Assembly (NCBI GenBank): GCA_046309815.1 | Contig: JBKCOJ010000016.1 | Span: forward strand, 1-46,729 | Origin: CAITNM01 sp021298215 | GTDB lineage: Bacteria > Pseudomonadota > Alphaproteobacteria > Paracaedibacterales > CAITNM01 | Length of the DNA: 46,729 nt | Direction of reading: 5' to 3' | The notes under the pieces: model-generated | What the model was told of the DNA's origin: nothing | Seen by the model: only the letters and a program-made list of their open reading frames with translations | Database searches by the model: none | Shown here: one piece after another, positions 36,326 through 45,399 of the stretch | How the letters are laid out: every line of letters starts with the position of its first letter | Numbering within the stretch: the first letter of the stretch is position 1 | Program-made: the position numbers and the translations under genes

Positions 36326-38507
36326 TTGAGAACTCCTTCATCAAACAAATATTTTTTTCAATAATTTTTTCGAGTTCACTAAGTAAACGATCTCCCAAAA
36401 GTGTAACTCTCGTTGATCTTAGTGTTTCTATCCCCTTATAAAGCATTTCTTCGTAATTTTTTGCTGTTGCACGAGCACGTAGGCCTAAATTGCCAGGCTT
36501 GTTGATAAGTGACACCCAGAAGGACTGCAATTCTACAAAAACAAAAACCGCATGAAAAAGGCCTGAAACAGGTCGTGGCTCTTCACGCCAAGGAGAAGGA
36601 ACGTATGGAACTTCACTTTCAATGAGTGGAGAAAATTTTTCTAATAAGTAAAGTTTTTGGTGCCTGTGTTCATGAATAATAGAGTCAGCAACATCATAAG
36701 GGTCAGCAAAACCATCATTAAGCCTAACGCTTACATATAAAGCTCCTGGAACAACGTTATCGCTAAAAGAAACAAGTTTTTCTGAATGCGCTGTCGGATC
36801 TTGAATGAATTGAATGCATGGGGAAATAATAAGCATTTCATCATAAAGCTCAGATTTGTATTCTTTTATAATATCAAGCGCCTTTTTCGTGTTTTGTGTC
36901 GCAATCTTACTGCTATTATCATCGAAAATAATCCTACTTCCCCATGGCTTTCTTAGCCACGGTTCATCTTCATGAATGTAAAGTTTTTTACTTTTCAGAA
37001 TTAACTCGTTATTTTCGACAATTCTTTCTAACAATGATAAATCAATATCCATAGATTTCTCATCTAAATCAAAGACTTGCTGTCCTTTACTTTGTTTGCT
37101 AGCAACATAAGACCAAAGTTGAACATAAGGTAATGTTACCAATCGATTATAGTCCTTTTGAGAAAGCTCCTTAAACGTATCAATATACCGTGATACTTCT
37201 GGAAAACGAGCCTGTGCATAAGAAAGAGCTGAATCGAATGACATCCTAGACTCTTTAACCCAATACTCTAAAACTTGTTGAAACTCTTTATTTACTGCAG
37301 AAGATTGATTATACAAACAAACGTCAAAGTTAGTATTATCAGGATAAGTTACAAAATCAGCTTCATTTCGGTTCAAATGAACTAGTTCTTTTAAACGTGA
37401 TCTTGCATGATTGATTATCGAAAACATCTCAGAGCAGTACACAGTAGGGTTATCAAAAGTTTCTCCGTCATACCTATGAGGAACAGTTCCCCCAGCACAA
37501 ACATCAACAACAGGGCATTCTTTACATTTATCACAAAGTCCTTCTAAAGAAAGTAGCCTTCTGAAGGCTTGCACTTTTGGTGATATAGACGCTTCATAAA
37601 TACTATGAGTATCAAGGCCCATCTCTATGTCAGAAGCGCCATCTTTAGTGATTTTGAGAACATCATGAACATGGTAAGTTCCATCTGTTTCTATAGACAA
37701 AAGAGAGACATCTCCAAAACCAAATGCATCTGTCCCTGGATCTGATCCCGATATTGCTGCTACTAAATTATCAAAAAAGCGCACAGGAATATGAGGATAT
37801 CTATCTAACCAAAGATCAAAAGCCTTATGAAGCCACTGCTGATACACTCCTGGCAATTTTTCACGAAACTTTGGAGGAGATAAGTAGTTAGCATCTGGTA
37901 TGAGAAAGTCAAGCCTTGGAGGATCAATTTCGTTAAAAAACTCAAAAAGCTCTACAGGAGGGACTCTAGAATCTACTACTGCGATAACACCTGTAAAAAC
38001 ATCCGGATATCTTTTTAAGATATTATAAGCATTCATCACTCTATTAAAACTTGAGGACCCATTATGCGTAAGTCTGTGTAAATCACTAGATTTCTTAGGG
38101 CCATCAAGACTCAGAGAAACCGAAATCTTATTCAAACTAAACAATTCAAGATCTTTTTCACGCAAGACAACTCCATTCGTTTGCAGCGAAAAATCAACCC
38201 TAACATGTTCTGGAACAACCTCTCTGATAATTTTTGTCATCTGACAAATTTTTTCGGACCCCATAAGAAGAGGCTCACCACCATGAAAGACTATGAGAAA
38301 TTCACTAATCTGTCTCTTTTCAGCATACTCAGCTAGACGATCAGCAAGTTTATGCATATAGTGTTCCGACATGAGAGCCGGTCTATTTTTCCAAGATTGA
38401 TCTACATGATTAAATACATAACAGTAATCACAATTAAGGTTGCAACGAGAAGCAACCTTAATTAGGAAACAAGTTATCTTTGGGCTATCCTGCAAAGACA
38501 CTACCAC
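36309..38507 (-). CDS. Radical SAM/SPASM peptide maturase with C-terminal HExxH domain
   Basis: The protein is 732 aa. The radical SAM cluster motif is C22-x3-C26-x2-C29 in SRCNLNCDYCYVF; VFHGGEPLL is the SAM-binding GGE motif. A SPASM region follows at about residues 315-360 (CDKCKECPVVDVCAGG, and a later VYCSEM) for auxiliary iron-sulfur clusters. The last ~350 residues form a separate domain with H612-E613-x-x-H616 in IIHEHRHQKLYL, as in FxsB-type fusions with an alpha-ketoglutarate HExxH peptide hydroxylase. Family enzymes of this group crosslink an aromatic residue to the residue two positions on. The gene starts five bases after the precursor gene stop. Confidence 0.93.
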   Translation of the reverse strand: MVVSLQDSPKITCFLIKVASRCNLNCDYCYVFNHVDQSWKNRPALMSEHYMHKLADRLAEYAEKRQISEFLIVFHGGEPLLMGSEKICQMTKIIREVVPEHVRVDFSLQTNGVVLREKDLELFSLNKISVSLSLDGPKKSSDLHRLTHNGSSSFNRVMNAYNILKRYPDVFTGVIAVVDSRVPPVELFEFFNEIDPPRLDFLIPDANYLSPPKFREKLPGVYQQWLHKAFDLWLDRYPHIPVRFFDNLVAAISGSDPGTDAFGFGDVSLLSIETDGTYHVHDVLKITKDGASDIEMGLDTHSIYEASISPKVQAFRRLLSLEGLCDKCKECPVVDVCAGGTVPHRYDGETFDNPTVYCSEMFSIINHARSRLKELVHLNRNEADFVTYPDNTNFDVCLYNQSSAVNKEFQQVLEYWVKESRMSFDSALSYAQARFPEVSRYIDTFKELSQKDYNRLVTLPYVQLWSYVASKQSKGQQVFDLDEKSMDIDLSLLERIVENNELILKSKKLYIHEDEPWLRKPWGSRIIFDDNSSKIATQNTKKALDIIKEYKSELYDEMLIISPCIQFIQDPTAHSEKLVSFSDNVVPGALYVSVRLNDGFADPYDVADSIIHEHRHQKLYLLEKFSPLIESEVPYVPSPWREEPRPVSGLFHAVFVFVELQSFWVSLINKPGNLGLRARATAKNYEEMLYKGIETLRSTRVTLLGDRLLSELEKIIEKNICLMKEFSNAVAA

Positions 38508-38512
38508 TGAAT

Positions 38513-38701
38513 CTAACCACGGTTATGACGAGTGTGCATACGGTCATAGCTAGTAATAGCCAATCCTGTTTTGCCAGTAACGGCTTGACGCAACCTCTGT
38601 AAAACAGGGTTAGAAACGTTCTTCCCTTTTATAGCTTCGAGAACCTGATAACGTAATGCTTGATCTTTATTTTGATTTTGAACTTTTGGTAATGCAGTCA
38701 T
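38513..38701 (-). CDS. RiPP precursor peptide with three aromatic-x-Arg core triplets
   Basis: The peptide is 62 aa. A Gln/Lys/Leu-rich helical leader (about residues 1-45) is followed by a short core: Y52-D-R, Met, H56-T-R, H59-N-R, Gly62. Each triplet is an aromatic residue followed two positions later by Arg, the spacing of three-residue cyclophanes. An AGAAAGGA ribosome-binding site lies seven bases before the ATG. It is immediately upstream of the radical SAM gene on the same strand. There is no Cys, and Ser/Thr are few, which argues against lanthipeptide or sactipeptide chemistry. Confidence 0.82.
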   Translation of the reverse strand: MTALPKVQNQNKDQALRYQVLEAIKGKNVSNPVLQRLRQAVTGKTGLAITSYDRMHTRHNRG

Positions 38702-38729
38702 AAGTTTATCCTTTCTTTAAGAATGCAAT

Positions 38730-38761
38730 ATCATATACGCAAGTCCCGGAAGTGTTTGCAA
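38730..38761 (-). promoter_or_regulatory. Possible promoter of the RiPP operon
   Basis: On the minus strand TTGCAA (38756-38761) could be a -35 box and TATATG or TATGAT (38730-38737) a -10 box, with 18 to 20 bases between. It lies about 30 bases before the precursor start codon. The upstream DNA to 38850 is very AT-rich, like an UP element. Confidence 0.35.
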
Positions 38762-38838
38762 CGTTAAAATTTATTTAAAAAAAACCTTTTATTTTATAAA
38801 AATATATTATAAAGTTTTTTTCTTGTCTAAAAAAATAG

Positions 38839-38990
38839 CTAGAGCAAAGTGCCTTGAATCCATTGTTTTAATTGAACTATTTGGGTTTGAAAGTTGCTGT
38901 TGTTGAATCGCCATTCAGCTTCTTTAATAGAGAAGAATTCCTTTTAGAAAGATTATAGGTTTCCTTAAAAGCCTTTTCTCTTGCGAGAGT
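38839..38990 (-). pseudogene. IS1595/ISXO2-type transposase, C-terminal fragment
   Basis: Minus-strand reading gives AEWRFNNSNFQTQIVQLKQW and ends at TAG 38839. The E-W-R-F-N-N string is the usual end of ISXO2-like transposases. Sequence upstream is scrambled. Confidence 0.55.
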
Positions 38991-39304
38991 AGGCAGAGCA
39001 TCTCAGTCAACTACAACGAAACTCAAGAAAAGCGAAACGTAGTCCTTGTAACCAAGCCATTCTGCTGTTTCTAAATAGAAAGGGATTACTAACAAGAATT
39101 TCCAGCCTTTTTAACAGTGAAATCATTTGTATTTTACTGATGTTTCAAAATTCTCCCTGTCGTAATTTTAAATATTTTTATCAGTCATTTCTTCAATTAT
39201 ATCAATCAGATATTTACTCAGACACCATACTATCACCCTTTGATTTCTTTAGTACCTGGAATTATTGAATATCTGATCATTCTCTTTCATAGCTTGTTGT
39301 CTTT

Positions 39305-39493
39305 GGATTTAATCTACATGTCATTATTCATTTGAAAGGCAATTTAGTGTGCGTCAAACTTACCCCAGGAAACGCTGATGATCGTTCCGTTATCGAACAA
39401 ATGACTCAAAATATGACAAGATTATTCTTTGGGGATAAGGGGGATATGCCAGCAAAGAGCTTTTTCTTAAACTTTATAAAAAAAAGAGACTAA
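39305..39493 (+). pseudogene. IS982-family transposase fragment
   Basis: The frame reads FNLHVIIHLKGNLVCVKLTP, then GNADDRSVIEQM, LFFGDKGDMPAKSFF and stops at 39491. The LTPGNxDDR and FGDKG strings are hallmarks of IS982 transposases; the expected tail (KLVTGLKKTMQN) follows in another frame. The surrounding region 38990-39770 has no intact gene. Confidence 0.8.
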
Positions 39494-39773
39494 AGCTTGT
39501 TACTGGGTTAAAGAAAACGATGCAAAATATTTTGCAATCTTTCTCGCCATAGGTTTCTCCTTAACATGATACTTCATATTATCTCAACTCTGATTGCCTA
39601 TCAAACCTTCAAAACCCTCTATCCCCTATGATTTCTTCATTCCTAATCCATAACTCGGGTTTCTAGGGTATTTTGGTGTGTCATGTTAAACTTAGATCAT
39701 TACCTTAAAACTCTTTATTTTTCTTGTTTTTTCATGACCGTACCTCATAAAATTTACCTCTCTTTATTTATTT

Positions 39774-40897
39774 AAGACCTCTGAATAAAAGTAGTAAAAG
39801 AGATGGCTAATTTATGGCATTTTCTTGTTCCGAAAATTGATAATTGTTTGCTTATACCTTTAAATAAGTCTATGGATACGCTTTTCTCAAGCCTTTTACA
39901 AATTAAAGGCTATTGCTTTTAAGGTGAATTGAGCTTGTATATTGATTGTGCCCATGTACGAGCCATCCCAAATCGCCGCTTTAACGTTCTAAATTCCTGT
40001 TCAACGAGATAACGCCACTTAAAAATCAGTTTGTTAAAACGTTTGCCCCATACGCTTAACCCTTTACCATGATTAACCTTAAACATATCCCTTTTCTAGC
40101 TCCTTTATCCTATAAACTGACGATTATTGCTACTCGCATACCCTTTATCGTTGTGTAATTGGCTAAGACTTAAATCGCCTGCGGTTAACTTCTGAAACAT
40201 GAGCAGGTGTTAAATGAACTTTTCGAATATAGCCATCTTCACTATCCATGACGATAAATCCTTTAACGCAAAATAACTCTGATTACCTTTCTGTAAACAC
40301 GTTGCATCCGGATTAGATGATAAGCGAAGTTCAGAATCAACACTAATACTTGTGGCATCTTCTCAACGATCTATCTGTATCCTTTCTAATTCCTTACGCG
40401 AACGAGCTGCACCTTAGGTAATGGTTGCGTCAAGAATTGCTCTAGCGCTTGGTTTGACGGCTAAACCCCTAGCAACTAGTTGATAATTAATTGTCTCCAA
40501 AAGAGGAGCAAAAAGCCCTCTTTTTGTAAAATCTGACGAAAATTACAAAAAGTTGTCTCATCCCGGACCTGGTTGTTTAATCCCGTAAAGATCATAAAAT
40601 CAAGGAGTACTTTTAGGGCTTCTTCTAATCTAGAATCACTTAAACTATACCAGACTTGTAAAACTAAAGCCTTAACTAATTTCAAAAGATCATACCCTTT
40701 CGGACTATAACCACTGCGGGTAATTCTTGAAAGTAACAGTCGTAAAGCTTGCTAATAAATCAAATCATTGAGATTGATTAAATCATTTTCTTGTAGCCGT
40801 TTGGTGGCGTCTGATTTTAAAAATGACATCTCAAAATAAAACCACTTGAGTTTTTTGTTCCCTAATATACCCTTACCTCAACTTATTCAGAGGTCTT
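39774..40897 (-). mobile_element. Decayed IS5-family element with 5-bp flanking repeat
   Basis: The inverted ends AAGACCTCTGAATAA lie at 39774-39788 and, complemented, at 40883-40897. TATTT flanks both sides (39769-39773 and 40898-40902). The minus strand holds a broken transposase: VKALVLQVWYSLSDSRLEEA and DETTFCNFRQI (from 40685), ISVDSELRLSSNPDA, and VEQEFRTLKRRFGMARTWAQ near 39960, with several frameshifts and stops. It cannot move by itself. Confidence 0.88.
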
Positions 40898-41162
40898 TAT
40901 TTGGATTATGCACTTCATACCCGAAAGTCGCTTATAACCTGGTTGTATGTTTTTTGTACTTTCGTAATAGACAGCTTAGAATAGATCGTTAATGGCTGTC
41001 GTTATTCATCCTCTCAATAAGGTTGCATCAGCCGATCTCGCTGTTACTCCTGCAACGAAATATTCCAAAAGACGTTCTTGTTTACTCTTACTTATATCGA
41101 CTCTTTCTCATTCTATACCTTATAATACTTTGACTGTGTTATCTGGTACAGACCCTAAAATT
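40898..41162. other. Gap without recognised features
   Basis: No open frame, IS end or clear hairpin was recognised between the IS5 remnant and the exporter stop codon. It may be old mobile-element debris. Confidence 0.4.
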
Positions 41163-42965
41163 TTATCTTAAGTTTGATTTATCTAATTCATATAATCTTT
41201 TAAAAACTTGAGAATGATTAACAAGATATTCTGGAGATCCTTGGGAGATTAGTCTCCCATCCTCCATAACCAAAACCCAATCTGCATCCATAATGGCATG
41301 GATTCTATGAGTGATAATAATTTGAGTTACTTTTTTTTGCTGGGTGTTAAAATAATCAAGTATACCCTTTTCAGTTTTAAGGTCCAAAAAAGAAGCTGGT
41401 TCATCAAAAATATACAACAAAGATTTTTTAAGAATAGCTCTAGCTATTCCTATTTTTTGTTTTTCACCACCGGATAATAGAGTCCCTTGTTCTCCTAAAA
41501 AAGTATTCAAACCGTTAGGTAACTTATCAATAACTTCTTCAAGCTGAGTTAACTTAATAACATTTTGTATTTCTTCTAGTTTAGCATCAGGATTAGCGTA
41601 AATAATATTTGCAAGAACAGTATCACAGAAAAGTTGCACATGTTGAGGTGCTATCGCTATTTTTTTCTTTAAAAGAGATTTATCATACTCAGAATAAGAA
41701 ACTCCATTAAGAAATATTTCTCCACTATTTGGCTGATATAAACCTGCCAATAATTTTCCTAGGGTTGATTTGCCGGAACCAGAACTTCCCACAATTCCTA
41801 GTTTCCATCCAGGTTTTAAGGAAATATTAATATCTTTTAACGAAAATGAAGAATTGTTTGCTTTGTAGGAAAAATTTAGTCCTTTTACCGATAAGGAAAC
41901 TAGTTTATCGTTCACAACTCTACTTTCTGATTCAGTAATATCATCTTTTCTAGAAGGAAATAAATTAAGAAATCCTGCAATTTCAGCGAATGATTTATAA
42001 ATGTCATTCATAACCAACCCAAGTGAAGAAAGTGGTAAAAAAAATTGAATAACATAACCATTAATGAGAATAAAATCACTTAAATCTTGATTCCCCTGCA
42101 AAATGTTATCAATAGATTTGTATGTCACAAAAGTCAAAGCAAAACCAATGATAAGTCCTTGAGCGACTCTAATTGACTCGAAAATTTGTTTTGTTTGTTT
42201 TGTTTTATTTTCTAGTTTAACAAGCTTTTCATCAAAAATAGAAAGCTCTCTTTTAGGATCACAAAAACAAGTCACTGTCTCGATATTATATAGACGGTCA
42301 CTTAAGAAACCAAATACATTATTAGAAATCTTAAGCGTTTGGCTTTGGTGTTTCAAATAATAAAAAACTCCATAAGCAGTACATACAGCATAAATAATGG
42401 TAGTAACAAGTAAAGAAATAGAGTAAAAACTATCATAAAGATAAAAAAGAACAGAACAAGCGCAAACAATTTCAACTATTGTTGGCAAAAGAAAGAATAA
42501 TAGTCCCCAGACCAAATTCTGAAATCCATCTCTAAACAAAAACAATTTATTAATAATAGCGCCAGTTGCAATCGATCTTCCATGAGGTGTAGCTTGGTTA
42601 ATAATAGTTTGATAAAAGCTAAGTGTTAATTTTCTTAGAACTCTTTCTATAACTCGAACACTAGCTATCTCACGAATATGCTCACCTACTTGAGCAACTA
42701 TCCACATAAAACCGTATCCCAAAATTGCAATAAAAATAAGTTGGTGGTTGTTTCTTCTGCTTTCCAAAGATTGAACAATGAACTTTAAAATCAAAGGCAG
42801 ACCGACATTACATATAACAGCAAGGATAAAAACACAAACAGCGAGAAAAAATGTATTAAATAGATTTTTATCACTTCTTATTTCTTCAAAGAAATTTGAA
42901 AAACAAAACTGCACTATGTGTAATGTAGAGAAAGACTTTTTTTTGAATAGTTGAGATTTAATCAT
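41163..42965 (-). CDS. ABC exporter, ATM1/HMT-like half transporter of the RiPP region (600 aa)
   Basis: A membrane domain with about six helices precedes an ATPase: Walker A GIVGSSGSGKSTLG, signature LSGGEKQKIGIARA, Walker B LYIFDEPASFLD and H-loop THR. FILINGYVIQFFLPLSSLG parallels FILINGYILQLAVPLGHMG of the exporter at 1590-3365, so the two are paralogues. No peptidase C39 domain is fused, so leader removal would need another enzyme. It probably exports the peptide made by the neighbouring operon; the two were separated by IS insertions. Confidence 0.9.
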   Translation of the reverse strand: MIKSQLFKKKSFSTLHIVQFCFSNFFEEIRSDKNLFNTFFLAVCVFILAVICNVGLPLILKFIVQSLESRRNNHQLIFIAILGYGFMWIVAQVGEHIREIASVRVIERVLRKLTLSFYQTIINQATPHGRSIATGAIINKLFLFRDGFQNLVWGLLFFLLPTIVEIVCACSVLFYLYDSFYSISLLVTTIIYAVCTAYGVFYYLKHQSQTLKISNNVFGFLSDRLYNIETVTCFCDPKRELSIFDEKLVKLENKTKQTKQIFESIRVAQGLIIGFALTFVTYKSIDNILQGNQDLSDFILINGYVIQFFLPLSSLGLVMNDIYKSFAEIAGFLNLFPSRKDDITESESRVVNDKLVSLSVKGLNFSYKANNSSFSLKDINISLKPGWKLGIVGSSGSGKSTLGKLLAGLYQPNSGEIFLNGVSYSEYDKSLLKKKIAIAPQHVQLFCDTVLANIIYANPDAKLEEIQNVIKLTQLEEVIDKLPNGLNTFLGEQGTLLSGGEKQKIGIARAILKKSLLYIFDEPASFLDLKTEKGILDYFNTQQKKVTQIIITHRIHAIMDADWVLVMEDGRLISQGSPEYLVNHSQVFKRLYELDKSNLR

Positions 42966-43122
42966 ATGCCACTATAAGCTAGAAAAATTTTTATTTTTAG
43001 GTTAAATATTTTACCTTATATATGTTTGTAATTATAGGTTAAATTTCAAACATAAATAACGTTTTTAAATAAAAAAATTCAGATTATCATTAAAAAATAA
43101 ATTTTATGCATGAGATTTTATT

Positions 43123-44277
43123 TTGATAAAAAACGCAATTTTTTATACTTTTATTTTCTTTAGCTTTTTGATAATGGCAATTCGTGGTGCAGAAGATAAC
43201 TCTGACAGAGAAAAAAGATGTTCACTTATTGCTGATTTGCCAATAAATGACTGTCTGTTAAGGGTTAGAAAGAGTTCTTTGCCTGAGAACGAAATAAAAA
43301 GACAATGTTTTGTAGAAGAATATTTTCCTGAACATTTGCCAACGGTTACCGATAAAGGTGATCATTTCGAGATTCGTCTTGAGCGGCCTAGTAGTCCCTA
43401 TGGCTCCTATATGTTAGAGCCTGAAATCTACGAAAAACTCCGATGGTGGAACCCCGGAACGCGAGTAAGAGATATCCCTGTAGAAAAAAGATTTTTAAAT
43501 AGAGGAATATTTGCTATGGAAGATCAGTGGTCTCCATTATCTTGGAGTATGTACTTCCAAAAAAGAGGGGGTATATTAGAGGAATTAATTCTTCTCCATG
43601 TCGATGATCATAAAGATATGATGTCACCAAGAATTGGGAAAAGTTCAGAAGGTGAATACTTTGACCTTATTACAAAAAGTTACTTCTCGTTACTAGATCC
43701 AGAATCAGTGACTTCTGCAATTCTGTCAGGAGCTTTAGGTAAAGGGAGTATTTTATCTCCTCTTATTTGGCAGGTCGAGAAAATTCATGTTAGACACCTT
43801 ACGGTAAGGCCAGATCCATATGCTTATTTACTCAAAAAAACACCTGTCCAAGATACAATATTGGGAGATTCTTTATCAAGAATTAGTTTGCAACAAAAAG
43901 AAATTGAAGAAGGTGATTCACTACCACCGAGCACCTCGAACTATATCGCCACTTCTAATATAGATACTTGGCCAAATCACCTACCAGACGGGGTCCCTAT
44001 TTTTTTGCATATAGATATGGATTTTTTCAATAATAGGTTTGATGGAAATTCTGCCTGGCGTGAAGCTGATCGCTGTCATGATCCCAGTTTAGAAATGCAA
44101 CAGATTTTGGTAAAAAAAATATTTGATGTATTAAAAGATAGAAATCTTGAGGAAAGGATTGTAGATGTTTCTCTTTGCCTTTCCCCAAGTTTTTTCCCAG
44201 CTGAGTTTTGGCAACCAATATCAGAAATGATTTTGAATAAGCTTCACCTAATGGGAGTTAATGAAGTGATTGCCTGA
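43123..44277 (+). CDS. UPF0489-type peptide arginase with apparent signal peptide
   Basis: The protein is 384 aa with a TTG start at 43123. The N-terminus, KNAIFYTFIFFSFLIMAIRG, looks like a signal peptide or anchor. The arginase-like metal motifs are D161-D162-H163-K-D165 (HVDDHKDM, the DxHxD site) and D298-x-D300 in LHIDMDFFNNRF. Family knowledge: UPF0489 members such as OspR convert peptide Arg to ornithine in RiPP pathways. Here three core Arg residues in the precursor at 38513-38701 are obvious substrates. It is divergent from the exporter and followed by the oxygenase gene. Confidence 0.82.
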   Translation: MIKNAIFYTFIFFSFLIMAIRGAEDNSDREKRCSLIADLPINDCLLRVRKSSLPENEIKRQCFVEEYFPEHLPTVTDKGDHFEIRLERPSSPYGSYMLEPEIYEKLRWWNPGTRVRDIPVEKRFLNRGIFAMEDQWSPLSWSMYFQKRGGILEELILLHVDDHKDMMSPRIGKSSEGEYFDLITKSYFSLLDPESVTSAILSGALGKGSILSPLIWQVEKIHVRHLTVRPDPYAYLLKKTPVQDTILGDSLSRISLQQKEIEEGDSLPPSTSNYIATSNIDTWPNHLPDGVPIFLHIDMDFFNNRFDGNSAWREADRCHDPSLEMQQILVKKIFDVLKDRNLEERIVDVSLCLSPSFFPAEFWQPISEMILNKLHLMGVNEVIA

Positions 44278-44427
44278 ATAGATAAGCAATAAAAAGCATA
44301 AAGATAGTTTAATCTGTTATCTTTATAACTGAACAGCAGCGATAACCATCAGGATAATTGATATTTTTTAAGTATTACGAGAGAGCTTTTGTAAGAAAAA
44401 TAACTATATTGTATCAAAGGAGAAACA

Positions 44428-45018
44428 GTGCATCAGCTTGAGATAGATAAATTTCAGGATCTACCCTTTCAACATATACAATTCAGTAAAATTTTTACGG
44501 ACGAATATGCCTTAAAGTTACTGGACTGGCTAGAAAAATGTGTAAATTGGAAGCTAAAAATCACTGATTTCTACCAACAATTTGAATGCAATCTAACCTC
44601 CTGCATAGTTCCTAAAGATATTCAATATTTTAGGGAAAAATTTTTTCTAGAAAGCCTTGCCCATACGATTGAGAAATTATTCCATACTAAAGTTGGAATA
44701 GATATTAATATATCTGCAACTAAAATGATTGAAGGACAGTTTGTAGAGATTCATAATGATTATTTATCTAGCGAATCAAGCCACCGCTTAGTTATATACC
44801 TTAATGAAGGTTGGGTCGGAGAACAAGGAGGAGAGCTTGTGATATTTAATAGCTACGATCCTGGGGATATTCACGAGATTATACTCCCTAGTCATAACAC
44901 AGCATTTGCGTTTAAAATTTCTGAAAAATCATTACATGAGGTTAAATCCATAATTAGTGGACAAAGATTTTCCTTAGTCTACACTTTCTACGAAAAAGCT
45001 AAGCAGTTTGATAAATAG
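44428..45018 (+). CDS. 2OG-Fe(II) oxygenase (prolyl-4-hydroxylase-like)
   Basis: The protein is 196 aa; AAAGGAG and a GTG start are clear. The jelly-roll iron site is HND in FVEIHNDYLSS (H-x-D) with the distal His in KSLHEVKSI; Arg in GQRFSLVYTF would bind 2-oxoglutarate. LNEGWVGEQGGELVIF is the usual strand between. It may hydroxylate a core residue of the peptide or an amino acid. It lies 150 bases after the peptide arginase gene on the same strand. Confidence 0.9.
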   Translation: MHQLEIDKFQDLPFQHIQFSKIFTDEYALKLLDWLEKCVNWKLKITDFYQQFECNLTSCIVPKDIQYFREKFFLESLAHTIEKLFHTKVGIDINISATKMIEGQFVEIHNDYLSSESSHRLVIYLNEGWVGEQGGELVIFNSYDPGDIHEIILPSHNTAFAFKISEKSLHEVKSIISGQRFSLVYTFYEKAKQFDK

Positions 45019-45399
45019 ATCAAATATTTAATTCTAGTTGCTTGTGATAGATAGACGGTATCTAAAAATTCTTATAGGGCACCGTCATATATGGACCGCA
45101 TCAGATTGCAAGGTAAATTAGAGAATAAAATTTAAGAATATTGCAGTCATATATGACGATGCCCACTACATTGATGATATACCCACTACTTATTAATTTA
45201 ATTGTCGCTAGATCACCATTCTCCTTAAAGCTGAATTCGATGCTTGCAAGAAAGCACAACTAAGCATGTTCTCCTTTTCTAATATCTCTAAATCTGAAAC
45301 AGAGTTAGCCGAACAGTTACATCCAACGCATCTACATTAATAAGCCTCCTCCTTTATAGCCATAGCCCCAAGACGTTACGAATAATTAGAGACCAATCA
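45019..45399. other. Gap without recognised features
   Basis: No gene was recognised. Two similar stretches containing CATATATG (near 45085 and 45148) could be part of a small repeat. Otherwise nothing is seen. Confidence 0.4.

Noticed and set aside
38513..38701. Precursor as an FxsA-type, lanthipeptide or lasso peptide
   Set aside because: It lacks the FxSxx ending, has no Cys, has no leader motif or B/C proteins for lasso formation, and no lanthionine synthetase is nearby.
44290..44330. Terminator after the peptide arginase gene (AAAGATA/TATCTTT pairing)
   Set aside because: The stem is weak, all A/T but one pair, and no T-run follows.
45085..45160. CATATATG repeats as an operator or regulator binding site
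   Set aside because: Only two short, AT-rich matches in a decayed stretch without a gene to regulate.
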